This document shows positions 50,364-59,273 of a stretch of 64,000 nt of DNA, piece after piece (the first letter of the stretch is position 1; the number at the start of each line of letters is the position of its first letter). The DNA is taken from assembly GCA_016721425.1 (NCBI GenBank), contig JADKID010000011.1, positions 186,001-250,000 on the forward strand, read 5' to 3'. The notes under the pieces are model-generated. The model ran no database searches. It was not told the origin of the DNA and saw only the letters and a program-made list of their open reading frames with translations. The DNA comes from Bryobacterales bacterium. Lineage in GTDB: Bacteria; Acidobacteriota; Terriglobia; Bryobacterales; Bryobacteraceae. The position numbers and the translations under genes were made by a program.

Positions 50364-50559
50364 CGGCCGTTCGCCACCGGCGCCGTCACGGAGACAGCGC
50401 GCGCCTGACACCCTGTTTCCAGACTCTGCGATCTACAATCCTGCCGCTGAGACCTGCCCAAATCCCGCCGCACCGCCAGCCGCGCAAATTCTACTGCTTG
50501 AGACACTTCCCACGGGTCCGCTATGATCGGAGATAGCTGATTGAAGAAGGAGTCCCCAG

Positions 50560-51075
50560 ATGGGTCCGCTAGGCTGGCAAGAGACCCTTGTCATTTTCGT
50601 CTTGGCACTCGTGCTGTTCGGGCCGAAGAAATTGCCCCAACTGGGTAAGGACATCGCCCGCGCAATCGCTGAGTTTCGCAAGCACTCCAACGAGCTGAAG
50701 GATACCTGGCACCGGGAGATGGCGAACCTGGAGCGCGAGACTCAGGACATCCAGAAGGAGGCTGAATCTCTCACTCAGGTCACCAGCGACTACAGTAGTG
50801 ATTCCAGCTCCTACAACTATGATTCCTCATACGATTACGGGGCCTATGGCTATCCGGATTCGAATGACCCTTCCACCACGTCGACCACTGATTCCTCGAC
50901 GGTAAGCGATCCCGCAACTCAGGGCGCTGACAGCACTGGCATGGCCGCCACCCAGGTGGCCGAAGCTAGCATCCAACCCGTAGCCGCCGAAGGCGCGGTG
51001 CCCACCAGCACTGTGTCTGAATCCGTTGGCACGCCCTCATCCGGCACACCCGCGGAACCCACGGCCACGCGCTAG
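50560..51075 (+). CDS. tatA: Twin-arginine translocase TatA/TatB subunit
   Basis: 171 residues. Short N-terminal membrane helix (LGWQETLVIFVLALVLFGPK, with the conserved FGPKKLP hinge) and an amphipathic helix (DIARAIAEFRKHSNELKDTW). The remaining ~100 residues are disordered and very rich in Ser, Tyr, Asp and Thr (DYSSDSSSYNYDSSYDYG), which is unusual for the family. AAGGAG precedes ATG 50560. tatC follows 37 bp downstream. A or B type cannot be decided by sequence alone. Confidence 0.92.
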   Translation: MGPLGWQETLVIFVLALVLFGPKKLPQLGKDIARAIAEFRKHSNELKDTWHREMANLERETQDIQKEAESLTQVTSDYSSDSSSYNYDSSYDYGAYGYPDSNDPSTTSTTDSSTVSDPATQGADSTGMAATQVAEASIQPVAAEGAVPTSTVSESVGTPSSGTPAEPTATR

Positions 51076-51112
51076 CTCACCGGTTCGAGATCAGGAACAC
51101 GCAGTACCCCAG

Positions 51113-52213
51113 ATGCCGGAGAACATAAACGATCCCAAGGATCCAAACCCCGACCTCGACCCGGAGCATGATGGTCGCCTGACGCCAGAAACGTCAGGCG
51201 ATCCTTACGCTGCCGAAGATGGTCCCTATGCCGGCGAGTTGCCGGCGGAATCCCCGGTGACGGCCGTGGCCCCCGCCGCGCCTCCCGCACCTCCCGCGGT
51301 CATAGAGCCCAACGCCGAAGAGAAAGACGATGGTGACGACGACGGCATGCTCCGCATGTCGTTTATGGGACACCTGGAAGAGTTGCGGCTTCGCCTCATT
51401 CGCGCGCTGGCCGGCCTCGGCGTGGCTTTCTGCGCTTGCATCTTCTTTACCGATTACCTTTGGAACGCCGTACGCGCACCCGCGGCTTCCGCCCTCAGAC
51501 AACTCGGCTATCCCGAGGATCTGGCGCAGATCACCCCCACCGAGGCATTCAGCATCATCTGGGTGCGTCTGCCGATCCTGGCCGGCCTTTTCCTCGCCTC
51601 GCCCTGGATCATCTATCAGGTCTGGTCCTTCATCGCCCCCGGGCTCTACAAGAAGGAACGGCGCCTGGCGATGCCTTTCATCTTTTGCACCGCCGGGCTG
51701 TTCATCACAGGCGGCGCCTTTGCCTACTTCGTGGCCTTCCGGTTCGGGCTGGTCTTTCTTCTCGGCATCGGTTCCACGATGGGCGTAAAGCCCATGATCT
51801 CCATCACGGAGTACTTCGATCTCTTCGTCAACGTCATCCTGGGCGTCGCGCTGGTTTTCGAACTGCCCGTTCTGATTTTCTTTCTGACGCTGCTGCGCGT
51901 CGCCTCGCCGCGTTTCCTGTTGACGCATTCGCGCTACGCCATCCTGCTCATCGTCATGGCCGCGGCCATCATCACGCCCACGCCGGACGTGGTGAACCTC
52001 ACCATCTTCGCCGCGCCGATGGTTCTTCTGTACTTCGTGGGCGTCTTCGCCAGCTATCTGCTGGTGCTGAACCGCGAGGGCGGGACCTTCCCCTGGCGCA
52101 AAGTGTTCCTCTGGACCGGCGGCATTATCGTGGCCATCGCGGTGTTCCTCTGGTTTGCCACAGCCAGGATGGGCTATCACATGGTCGGGAAGTGGCCCTT
52201 CCTGATCAAATAA
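51113..52213 (+). CDS. tatC: Twin-arginine translocase TatC with acidic N-terminal extension
   Basis: 366 residues. The TatC core starts near residue 80 with RMSFMGHLEELRLRLIRAL and has six helices, including the conserved FIAPGLYKKERR loop and FELPVLIFFLTLL. Before it lies a ~78-residue Asp/Glu/Pro-rich extension that E. coli TatC lacks. ATG 51113 is the first in-frame start after tatA. Tat substrates in this window include the M28 peptidase, the TesA-like lipoprotein and the TIM-barrel isomerase. Confidence 0.93.
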   Translation: MPENINDPKDPNPDLDPEHDGRLTPETSGDPYAAEDGPYAGELPAESPVTAVAPAAPPAPPAVIEPNAEEKDDGDDDGMLRMSFMGHLEELRLRLIRALAGLGVAFCACIFFTDYLWNAVRAPAASALRQLGYPEDLAQITPTEAFSIIWVRLPILAGLFLASPWIIYQVWSFIAPGLYKKERRLAMPFIFCTAGLFITGGAFAYFVAFRFGLVFLLGIGSTMGVKPMISITEYFDLFVNVILGVALVFELPVLIFFLTLLRVASPRFLLTHSRYAILLIVMAAAIITPTPDVVNLTIFAAPMVLLYFVGVFASYLLVLNREGGTFPWRKVFLWTGGIIVAIAVFLWFATARMGYHMVGKWPFLIK

Positions 52214-52220
52214 CGGACGG

Positions 52221-52934
52221 ATGTCAAACATGACCGGGAAAACCGCTCGCCAGGATCACACGCTAGCCCAGAAGGCGTATCGTCAGGTCCGCGAGCGGAT
52301 TCTCGGGGCAGAGTATCCGCCCGGCGCCGTGCTCTCCCGTCGCAGGCTGGCGGAGGAGTTTGGCATGAGCCTGCTGCCCGTCGCCGAGGCGCTCCAGAAG
52401 TTGGTCAATGAGGGCTTGCTCGAGTCGCGGCCACGCGTCGGTACGCGCGTGCGGACTCCCTCACGGGAAGAAATCGGCGACCGCTATGTGCTGCGCGAGG
52501 CCCTGGAGAGCCAGGCGGTCCGTCTCTTTGTCGAAAAGGCAACGGCGCGCGACCGTGCCGAGATCCTGCGCATGGCCCGCCAGTTGGACCGCATGTATGC
52601 CGTCTCCAACGCGCCTTCCGTGCGCGCCTTCCACCTCAAGTTTCACCTGCGCATCGCCGAGATCGGCAATTCCGAGTTGCTCCGCACCGCCATCGAGCGC
52701 GAACAGGACCTGCTCTTCAACTGGCTTTCCGACACAGCCGCCCAGGTGCACCCGTTGCCGGACCGCTATCACACCGATCTCGCCGAGGCAGTCTGCTCCG
52801 GCGACATTGGCATCGCCGACGCCGCAATCCGCCATCATATTCGCTACGCCCTCAACGAACTTTTGCAGTTGACACATCCTCCGGACGGGAAGCGCTGGCG
52901 GGTCGGCCCCAAAGCGGCCCCGCCCGCACTATAA
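52221..52934 (+). CDS. GntR-family (FCD domain) transcription regulator
   Basis: 237 residues. N-terminal winged helix LAQKAYRQVRERILGAEYPP then GAVLSRRRLAEEFGMSLLPV; C-terminal all-helical FCD domain with metal-ligand-like residues (REALESQAVRLFV; HLKFHLRIAEIGNS; IRHHIRYALNELL). FadR-type regulators respond to small carboxylates. It starts 7 bp after tatC; its target is unknown. Confidence 0.9.
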   Translation: MSNMTGKTARQDHTLAQKAYRQVRERILGAEYPPGAVLSRRRLAEEFGMSLLPVAEALQKLVNEGLLESRPRVGTRVRTPSREEIGDRYVLREALESQAVRLFVEKATARDRAEILRMARQLDRMYAVSNAPSVRAFHLKFHLRIAEIGNSELLRTAIEREQDLLFNWLSDTAAQVHPLPDRYHTDLAEAVCSGDIGIADAAIRHHIRYALNELLQLTHPPDGKRWRVGPKAAPPAL

Positions 52935-52935
52935 T
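52930..52935 (+). promoter_or_regulatory. -10 of PP2C gene
   Basis: Consensus TATAAT ten bases before GTG 52946. A start near 52942 would leave 4 nt before the start codon, a nearly leaderless mRNA. It overlaps the end of the GntR gene. Confidence 0.5.
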
Positions 52936-52945
52936 TCAGTAATCT

Positions 52946-53653
52946 GTGCGTGCCTCTTCTGGACTTTCCGACGTCGGCTGTGTTCGCAAGAACAACGAGG
53001 ATAACTTCCTGGTTGAGCCGGCCATTGGCCTCTATGTCGTCGCCGACGGCATGGGTGGCGCCAAGGCCGGTGAAATCGCCTCCCACCTCGCTGTGGGCCT
53101 CCTGCGTGAATCGGTTTCGGCCGGGTCCGTCTACGATGAGGCCACGCTGATCAATGCCTTCCAGCAGGCGTCCAAGGCGGTGTATGACCTGGCGGCCTCC
53201 AACCCCGAGTTCGAGGGTATGGGCACCACCATGGTGTGCGCCCTGGATCTGCCGGGCCAGTTTCTGATCGCCAACGTCGGAGACTCGCGGGCCTGGCTCT
53301 TCCATGAGGATGAGCTGACGCTGGTCACGGCCGATCAGACTTGGGTGAACGAGGTGGGGCGGCCCCTGGGCCTGACCGAAGACCGTCTCAAGGCCCATCC
53401 CATGCGGCACGTGCTCACCATGGCCGTGGGCATCGGCCACAATCTGCGGGTGCAGGTGATTTCCCTCCAGCCTCCGCCCGGCAGCCTGCTGATTCTCTCC
53501 TCGGACGGCCTCCACGGACCGGTTTCGCCGGAGGAGATCAAAAATATTGTCTCCCAGGTGATAACTTTGCCCGAGCGCTGCCACTTACTTATCGAGGCAG
53601 CAAAACAGGCTGGCGGCCCGGACAACGTGACCGTGGTGTTGCTCCAGTTCTGA
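52946..53653 (+). CDS. PP2C-type serine/threonine protein phosphatase
   Basis: 235 residues from GTG 52946. All PP2C motifs are present: SDVGCVRKNNEDNF, VADGMGGAKAGE, GTTMV, NVGDSRAWLF, ILSSDGLHGPV and GGPDNVTVVLL, with the Asp residues that hold two Mn/Mg ions. It likely reverses Hanks-type kinase phosphorylation; no kinase is encoded in the window. The C-terminus is complete. Confidence 0.94.
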   Translation: MRASSGLSDVGCVRKNNEDNFLVEPAIGLYVVADGMGGAKAGEIASHLAVGLLRESVSAGSVYDEATLINAFQQASKAVYDLAASNPEFEGMGTTMVCALDLPGQFLIANVGDSRAWLFHEDELTLVTADQTWVNEVGRPLGLTEDRLKAHPMRHVLTMAVGIGHNLRVQVISLQPPPGSLLILSSDGLHGPVSPEEIKNIVSQVITLPERCHLLIEAAKQAGGPDNVTVVLLQF

Positions 53654-53684
53654 TCGGGCTCTCCCTCTGCCTCGCGAGGGAATC

Positions 53685-54314
53685 ATGCGTGTTGTACTTT
53701 TTTGCGCCGCGATGCTGGCGTTGGCGCCGTTTCCGGCGCCAGCCCAGAGTGCGGATCCACTACGAATTCAAGTCGATGAGGGCGCTGACGCAGTCGTGCC
53801 CCGAAACTCGGCGTCGTCCCGGAGGATCTCCGTGACGGTGCGGGGCGAAGGCAACCAACCCATCCCCAACGCCACCGTGACGTTCCGCCTGCCGGCGGAG
53901 GGGCCGTCGGGCGTCTTCCCCAGTGGCCTGCGGTCTGAATCGTTGCTCACCGGGCCCAAGGGCGAGGCATTCATCCACGGCGTCCGCTGGAACGATACGC
54001 CCGGGAAGCTGGAGGTGCGCGTGATAGCCACCAGCGGGGAAAGGCGGGCTGAGGCGGGTGTGCCCATCGAGATCAGCGCGACGCTGGCGCCCACGCGGGC
54101 AGACCGGCAGTCCACCTCCGTGCGCGGCCCGTCGTCCAGCCGCAAATGGCTGATCCTGGCGCTGGTTGCCGGCGGCGCCGGAGCGGGTCTGGCCATGGCG
54201 GGCGGCGGCCGCGCGTCATCATCGGGGTCCACGCCGGCCGTCTATGTACCGCCCCCTGCCGTGGTCATCGCGCCCTCGCTGGGTGTGCCCACCATCACGA
54301 TCGGGAGGCCCTGA
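53685..54314 (+). CDS. Secreted Ig-like (Big_1-type) protein with C-terminal membrane helix
   Basis: 209 residues. Signal peptide ending PAPAQS; an Ig-like beta-sandwich at ~30-130 (VTVRGEGNQPIPNATVTFRL; GEAFIHGVRWNDTPGKLEVR) resembles bacterial Ig-like group 1 domains of invasins; then a helix WLILALVAGGAGAGLAMAGG and a Pro/Val-rich tail. Likely a surface or periplasmic anchor protein. Its stop overlaps the next start by one base (TGATG). Confidence 0.8.
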   Translation: MRVVLFCAAMLALAPFPAPAQSADPLRIQVDEGADAVVPRNSASSRRISVTVRGEGNQPIPNATVTFRLPAEGPSGVFPSGLRSESLLTGPKGEAFIHGVRWNDTPGKLEVRVIATSGERRAEAGVPIEISATLAPTRADRQSTSVRGPSSSRKWLILALVAGGAGAGLAMAGGGRASSSGSTPAVYVPPPAVVIAPSLGVPTITIGRP

Positions 54315-56053
54315 TGAGGCGCATCTGTCTGTTGGCCCTGGCAACGGTTGTTGGCTGTGCGCAGGAGGTGCCGGTCAGCGGGTACTTCCGGGACGCGCAC
54401 GGCGCCCTCAGGGCGCTGCAAGGGGTGGATGGCGCTTGGACCGCGCCGGTTGTCATCGGGGAGGGCGTGCTCTCCGCCGGTTACTCCGGCGCCACTCTCT
54501 GGTACAAGTCCGCTGATGCGCTGCACGTGCGGACCGATGGCGCCAATTGGGTCACCGTGCCCGCTCCCTCCGGGCCCGCGCAGGCCGTCTTTGATGGCGC
54601 CGGCGCACTGGCCGAGGTGCACTTCCTGGATGCCGGGGTGTCCGCGCGCTGGGATCCCCTGGCCGGTGAATTGAGCCAATACCAGTTCCAGACCGTGGAG
54701 CCGGCACCGGAGCAGATCGCGGCCGGGCTGTTTCTGCGGCGGGACGAAGACCGTCTGCTGGGCTGGCGGGCCGGTGGGGAGAGCTTCGTGCTGCCGCTGG
54801 CAGATCCGCCGCTCTTCCTGCTCTTCGTCCGCAACCCGGACGGTACCGAAACGCTCGTGACCGACAACGTCACTTTCCCGGTCACGTCCTTCGGCGACAC
54901 GGCGGATATCCGCTTCCGCCTGCGCAATCCTGGCGCCGCCGCCGTGACCATCTCCAGGTTGTCTGTGGACGTGGGCGCGTTCCGCATTGTGAATCAGTTC
55001 TTTCCGCCGCACGTTCTGGCGCCGGCGGCGTTTGGTGATTTCTCTCTCCGATTTACCCCCACCGATGGGGGCGAGTACTCCGCTACGCTGTTCGTCAACG
55101 ACCTCCGAGTGGCTGTCCGCGGGAGCGCTGCGGCCGGGCCACTGGTGGAACTGGAAGGGCCGGTGGGCTGGACGCCCCTGGCTGCGGGCGGAACCGCGGA
55201 CCTCGGCTCGGTGGAGCGGCGGGCCACGCTCAAGCGGCGCGTGCGAGTGACTCCCGCGGCTGCCGTCACGCTGACAGGCGCCGGATTCACGCTGGCCTCC
55301 ACCAGCGATCCCGCGATTTCGGAGATCTCGTTTACATCTGAAACGGCCACCACTGCCACGGCCGCATTGAGCGTCGACACCCGCCGCTTCACGCTCCGTG
55401 CAACGGCCACTGAATTCGCGCTACCGCGCCCGTCCATCGCCACGCCGCCGGCCAGCCTGGAGCCGGCCTCGCAGCAGAAAGTGGTCATCCGGCTCTCAGA
55501 GGCCGCCCGCGCCGCAGTCCTAGCCACAGCCACGCTCACCTTCACGCCGCAAGCGGGCCAGCCCGACGAGCCGGCCATCGCCATCCTGCCGCAACTAACC
55601 CGCACCGTCTCCCTGCCATTCGCCGTGGGCGAACTCGAGAAGGAGATTACTTTCCAGACAGGCACTACCGCCGGCTCGGTGGCCGTGCGCGCCGTCATCG
55701 GCACGGAGACCGCCGAGGTACAATTCACCCTCCCGGTACGCCCGCTTACCCTCACCGCCACCCGCGCCAGCAACCTCCCGGAGGTGGTCCTCACCGGCTA
55801 CGACAACCGGCGCTCCGTCTCCAAAGTGGCCTTCACCTGGTATCTGAAGTCCGGCCAGACCGTCGCGCCGGGCCGCCTGGAGGTGGATGTCGCCACTCCC
55901 TTCCGCGACTACTTCGGCCAGAATCCGGGCGGCACGTTCCAGCTCCGCGCCCGCTTCCCGCTCTCCGGCACGGCCACCGAACTCGACGGCGTGGAGGTGG
56001 AGCTCACCAGCGCGCAGGGCACGGTCCAAACAGGCCGCCTCAAACTTGAGTGA
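54314..56053 (+). CDS. Secreted multi-domain beta-sandwich protein (choice-of-anchor D-like)
   Basis: 579 residues. MRRICLLALATVVGCAQEV is a lipoprotein-like signal (VVGC). Residues 25-170 look like a repeat of propeller-type strands (GATLWYKSADALHVRTDGA). Residues ~180-300 match the HYDIN/ASPM-SPD-2 'choice-of-anchor D' pattern (FGDTADIRFRLRNPGAAAVT; FTPTDGGEYSATLFVND). Several further Ig-like segments follow. Coupled to the upstream Ig-like gene by a one-base overlap. Surface or periplasmic; function unknown. Confidence 0.78.
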   Translation: MRRICLLALATVVGCAQEVPVSGYFRDAHGALRALQGVDGAWTAPVVIGEGVLSAGYSGATLWYKSADALHVRTDGANWVTVPAPSGPAQAVFDGAGALAEVHFLDAGVSARWDPLAGELSQYQFQTVEPAPEQIAAGLFLRRDEDRLLGWRAGGESFVLPLADPPLFLLFVRNPDGTETLVTDNVTFPVTSFGDTADIRFRLRNPGAAAVTISRLSVDVGAFRIVNQFFPPHVLAPAAFGDFSLRFTPTDGGEYSATLFVNDLRVAVRGSAAAGPLVELEGPVGWTPLAAGGTADLGSVERRATLKRRVRVTPAAAVTLTGAGFTLASTSDPAISEISFTSETATTATAALSVDTRRFTLRATATEFALPRPSIATPPASLEPASQQKVVIRLSEAARAAVLATATLTFTPQAGQPDEPAIAILPQLTRTVSLPFAVGELEKEITFQTGTTAGSVAVRAVIGTETAEVQFTLPVRPLTLTATRASNLPEVVLTGYDNRRSVSKVAFTWYLKSGQTVAPGRLEVDVATPFRDYFGQNPGGTFQLRARFPLSGTATELDGVEVELTSAQGTVQTGRLKLE

Positions 56054-56063
56054 AACTGAAGCT

Positions 56064-56846
56064 GTGAAGCCCATCGCACTGACCATCGCCGGCTCCGACC
56101 CCAGCGGTGGCGCCGGCATCCAGGCGGACCTCAAGACGTTCCACCAGTTCGGCGTCTACGGCGAGGCCGCCATCACGCTCATCACCGTGCAGAACACGCA
56201 AAACGTCTTTGCCGTGGAATGTCTCCAGCCGGAGCTCGTCACGGCCCAGATCCAGGCGGTGCTCGATGACCTCCCGCCCCACGCGGCCAAGACCGGCGCG
56301 CTCGGCAACCCGGCCCTCGTGGAGGCCGTCGCGCACCTCGCCGCCAGTTTCCAGTTCCCGCTTGTCGTGGATCCGGTCATGATCTCCAAACACGGCGCGC
56401 CGCTGATCGCCGATCAGGCCCGCCAGGTGCTGATCGCCCAACTCCTGCCGCGCGCCACCCTCATCACCCCCAACCTGCACGAGGCCTCCGCCCTCACGGG
56501 TCTGGACGTCACCACGCCCGCCGCCATGCGCGAGGCGGCGCAACGTCTGCACGGCACAACCGGCGCATCGATTCTCGTCAAGGGCGGCCATCTGGAGGGC
56601 GTCGCGCGCGATATCCTGCTCCACGCCAACGAGTTCTTCGAATACACCGGGCCCCGCATCGACACCGTCCACACCCACGGCACCGGCTGCACCTACTCCG
56701 CCGCCATCACCGCCTGCCTCGCCCTGGGCCTCGCCATTCCGGAATCCGTCGCCCGGGCCAAGCGCTTCATCGCCGAGGCCATCCGCACCAATCCCGGCCT
56801 GGGCCATGGTTGTGGACCTGTGAACCACCACGCACCCGTACAATGA
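56064..56846 (+). CDS. thiD: Hydroxymethylpyrimidine (phosphate) kinase
   Basis: 260 residues, ribokinase fold. IALTIAGSDPSGGAGIQADL is the ThiD signature; others are VVDPVMISKHGAPL, LVKGGHLEG and HTHGTGCTYSAAITACLALG (catalytic Asp position and anion hole). It phosphorylates HMP and HMP-P in thiamine synthesis. Start GTG 56064 is used; TTG 56046, overlapping the upstream stop, is possible. No other thiamine gene or TPP riboswitch was seen nearby. Confidence 0.93.
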   Translation: MKPIALTIAGSDPSGGAGIQADLKTFHQFGVYGEAAITLITVQNTQNVFAVECLQPELVTAQIQAVLDDLPPHAAKTGALGNPALVEAVAHLAASFQFPLVVDPVMISKHGAPLIADQARQVLIAQLLPRATLITPNLHEASALTGLDVTTPAAMREAAQRLHGTTGASILVKGGHLEGVARDILLHANEFFEYTGPRIDTVHTHGTGCTYSAAITACLALGLAIPESVARAKRFIAEAIRTNPGLGHGCGPVNHHAPVQ

Positions 56847-56850
56847 AGAG

Positions 56851-58038
56851 GTGTCTTTTCTCCCTGTTGACGAACAACTCGCCTACCTGAAGAAGGGCTT
56901 CGCCGAGATCATCCGCGAAGAGGATCTGAAGGACCGCCTCACCGCGGCCGCCAAGGCCGGCCAGCCGATCCGTGTCAAGGCCGGCTTCGATCCCACCGCG
57001 CCGGATCTCCATCTGGGCCACACCGTTCTGTTGCGCAAGATGAAGCATTTCCAGGATCTCGGCCATACCGTCATCTTCCTCATCGGCGACGCCACCGGCC
57101 TCATCGGCGATCCCACCGGCCGCAACACGCTGCGCCCGCCCATGACCCGCGACGACATCAACGCCAACGCCGAAACCTACAAGGCGCAGGTCTTCAAGAT
57201 CCTCGATCCCGCCAAGACCGAGGTCCGCTTCAACTACGATTGGCTCGGCGCCATGCGCTACGAGGACATCATCCGCCTCACCTCCAAGTACACCGTGGCC
57301 CGCATCCTGGAGCGCGACGATTTCTCCAAGCGTTACGCCGCCGGTACGCCCATCTCCGTCCACGAACTGCTCTATCCGCTGGCGCAGGGCTACGACTCCG
57401 TCGCCCTCGAGTGCGACGTCGAACTCGGCGGCACGGATCAGAAATTCAATCTCCTCGTTGGACGCGAGCTCCAACGCGACTACGGCCAGCCGCCCCAGAT
57501 CGTCGCCACCGTGCCCCTGCTGGAAGGCCTCGACGGCGTCGAAAAGATGTCGAAATCCAAGGGCAACTACGTCGGCATCAACGAAGAGCCCGCCGTCATG
57601 GTCAAGAAACTGATGACCATCTCGGACGACCTCATGTGGCGCTACTTCGAGCTGCTCACCGACCTCACCATCCCGCAAATCAACGAGCTGAAGAACAGCG
57701 GCCAGAATCCGCGCGACATCAAGCTCGATCTGGCGCGCCGCATCGTGGCCGATTTTCATCCCGCCGCCGAGGCCCAGGCGGCCCGCGACCAGTGGCTCCA
57801 CGATGTCAGCCAGGGCCAGGCGCCCGAAGACCTGCCGCTCACCGTGGCGGCGGACCCGCGCCTGAAACAGTGCCTCCTCCAGACTGGCCTCGCGCCGTCC
57901 GGCTCCGAGGCTGATCGTCTGATCAAGGCCGGCGCCGTCTCCGTGGATCAGGCCGTCGTCAAGTCACCGTCGCAGAAACTCGAACCCGGCGAACACATCC
58001 TGCGCGCCGGCAAGAAGTGGGCCCGCGTGAGCGTCTAG
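56851..58038 (+). CDS. tyrS: Tyrosyl-tRNA synthetase
   Basis: 395 residues. HIGH-like motif in PDLHLGHTVLL, the KMSKS loop VEKMSKSKGN at ~residue 230, and a C-terminal S4 RNA-binding domain (SGSEADRLIKAGAVSVDQ). GDATGLIGDPTGR is typical of the TyrZ branch. Start GTG 56851 lies 4 bp after thiD. It charges tRNA-Tyr in the cytoplasm. Confidence 0.96.
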   Translation: MSFLPVDEQLAYLKKGFAEIIREEDLKDRLTAAAKAGQPIRVKAGFDPTAPDLHLGHTVLLRKMKHFQDLGHTVIFLIGDATGLIGDPTGRNTLRPPMTRDDINANAETYKAQVFKILDPAKTEVRFNYDWLGAMRYEDIIRLTSKYTVARILERDDFSKRYAAGTPISVHELLYPLAQGYDSVALECDVELGGTDQKFNLLVGRELQRDYGQPPQIVATVPLLEGLDGVEKMSKSKGNYVGINEEPAVMVKKLMTISDDLMWRYFELLTDLTIPQINELKNSGQNPRDIKLDLARRIVADFHPAAEAQAARDQWLHDVSQGQAPEDLPLTVAADPRLKQCLLQTGLAPSGSEADRLIKAGAVSVDQAVVKSPSQKLEPGEHILRAGKKWARVSV

Positions 58039-58043
58039 CCTCT

Positions 58044-59270
58044 ATGCTCTCGCCGCGAGACACCCTGGGCCTGAGTGTGGACGCCATTACGTCCCACCGC
58101 CTGCGGTCCGTCCTCACTGTGCTCGGCCTCACCATGGGCGTTGCCACGCTGATCACGGTGATCACCATTGTCCAGGGCGCCAACGTCTACGTCGAAACAA
58201 AAATCGCCAATCTCGGTTCGGACGTTTTCCAACTCGCCCGCACTCCCTTTGCCGTCACTGATTTCGAGATCGTCCTCAAGGCGCTGCGCTACAAACGCAT
58301 CCACATGGACGATTACGCCGCCCTGCGCGAGGGCTGCGCGGAATGCAAAATAATGGGCGCCTCCGGCTCCGCCCAGGTTCGCGCCAACTTCGAGCAGCAG
58401 GAGCTCCAGGACGTCAGCTTCAACGGCCAGACCGCCAGCATGGGCGAGATCGAATCGCGCACCATCGAGCTCGGCCGCTACTTCACCGAGATCGAGGACC
58501 AGCGCTCCGTGCGCGTCTGCCTGATCGGCGCCACGCTCCGCGATCACTTCTTCCCCGGCCAGGACCCCACCGGCCGCACCGTGAAGCTGTCGGGCCAGGA
58601 ATTCACCGTCATCGGCCTCTACGAGAAGACAGGCAGCGTACTCGGCCAGGACGCCGATAATTTCGCCGTCGTGCCGCTCAATTCGTTCCTGCAATTGAAG
58701 GGCGCCCGCTACTCCCTCACCATCAACGTCAAAGTGCCCAATGATCCAGCCGCCTTCGATCGCGCCATGGATCAGGCCCGCCTCCTCCTTCGCGCCCGCC
58801 GCCACATCCGCCCCACGCAGGAGGAGGATTTCTTCATCGGCACCAAGGACAGCTACATCCAGCTCTGGCAGCAGATCAGCGGAGCCTTCTTCGCCGTCTT
58901 CATCCTCGTCAGCTCCATCTCCGCCCTCGTCGGCGGCATCGTCATCATGAACGTGATGCTGGTCAGCGTCACGGAACGGACCAAGGAGATCGGCATCCGC
59001 CGCGCCGTGGGCGCCACGGGCATCGACATTCTGCGGCAGTTCCTCACCGAGAGCGTTTTGCAGTGCCTCGTTGGCGGCATCTTCGGCATAGCGCTGGGCT
59101 TTGTGTGCGCGGCGCTGCTCAATCGCTTCACCGCGTTCCCGGCTTCGGTGCAAACCGGTGTGGCCGTGCTCGGTATCGTGATGAGCTCGGCCATCGGACT
59201 CTTCTTTGGCATCTATCCGGCCTCGCGCGCCGCGAAACTCGACCCCGTCGAAGCACTGAGGGCCGAATAG
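58044..59270 (+). CDS. MacB/FtsX-type permease, first of a tandem pair
   Basis: 408 residues with one N-terminal helix (~20-45), a periplasmic MacB_PCD domain (~46-280) and three C-terminal helices. Motifs: HRLRSVLTVLGLTMGVATLI and VTERTKEIGIRRAVGATGID. It starts 5 bp after tyrS and lacks any ATPase of its own. The following gene is a homologue of the same architecture. A heterodimeric permease served by an ATPase encoded elsewhere is likely. Confidence 0.9.
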   Translation: MLSPRDTLGLSVDAITSHRLRSVLTVLGLTMGVATLITVITIVQGANVYVETKIANLGSDVFQLARTPFAVTDFEIVLKALRYKRIHMDDYAALREGCAECKIMGASGSAQVRANFEQQELQDVSFNGQTASMGEIESRTIELGRYFTEIEDQRSVRVCLIGATLRDHFFPGQDPTGRTVKLSGQEFTVIGLYEKTGSVLGQDADNFAVVPLNSFLQLKGARYSLTINVKVPNDPAAFDRAMDQARLLLRARRHIRPTQEEDFFIGTKDSYIQLWQQISGAFFAVFILVSSISALVGGIVIMNVMLVSVTERTKEIGIRRAVGATGIDILRQFLTESVLQCLVGGIFGIALGFVCAALLNRFTAFPASVQTGVAVLGIVMSSAIGLFFGIYPASRAAKLDPVEALRAE

Positions 59271-59273
59271 AAA

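Noticed and set aside
56040..56064. TPP riboswitch upstream of thiD
   Set aside because: Only 10 bp separate thiD from the preceding gene and no THI-box sequence is present.
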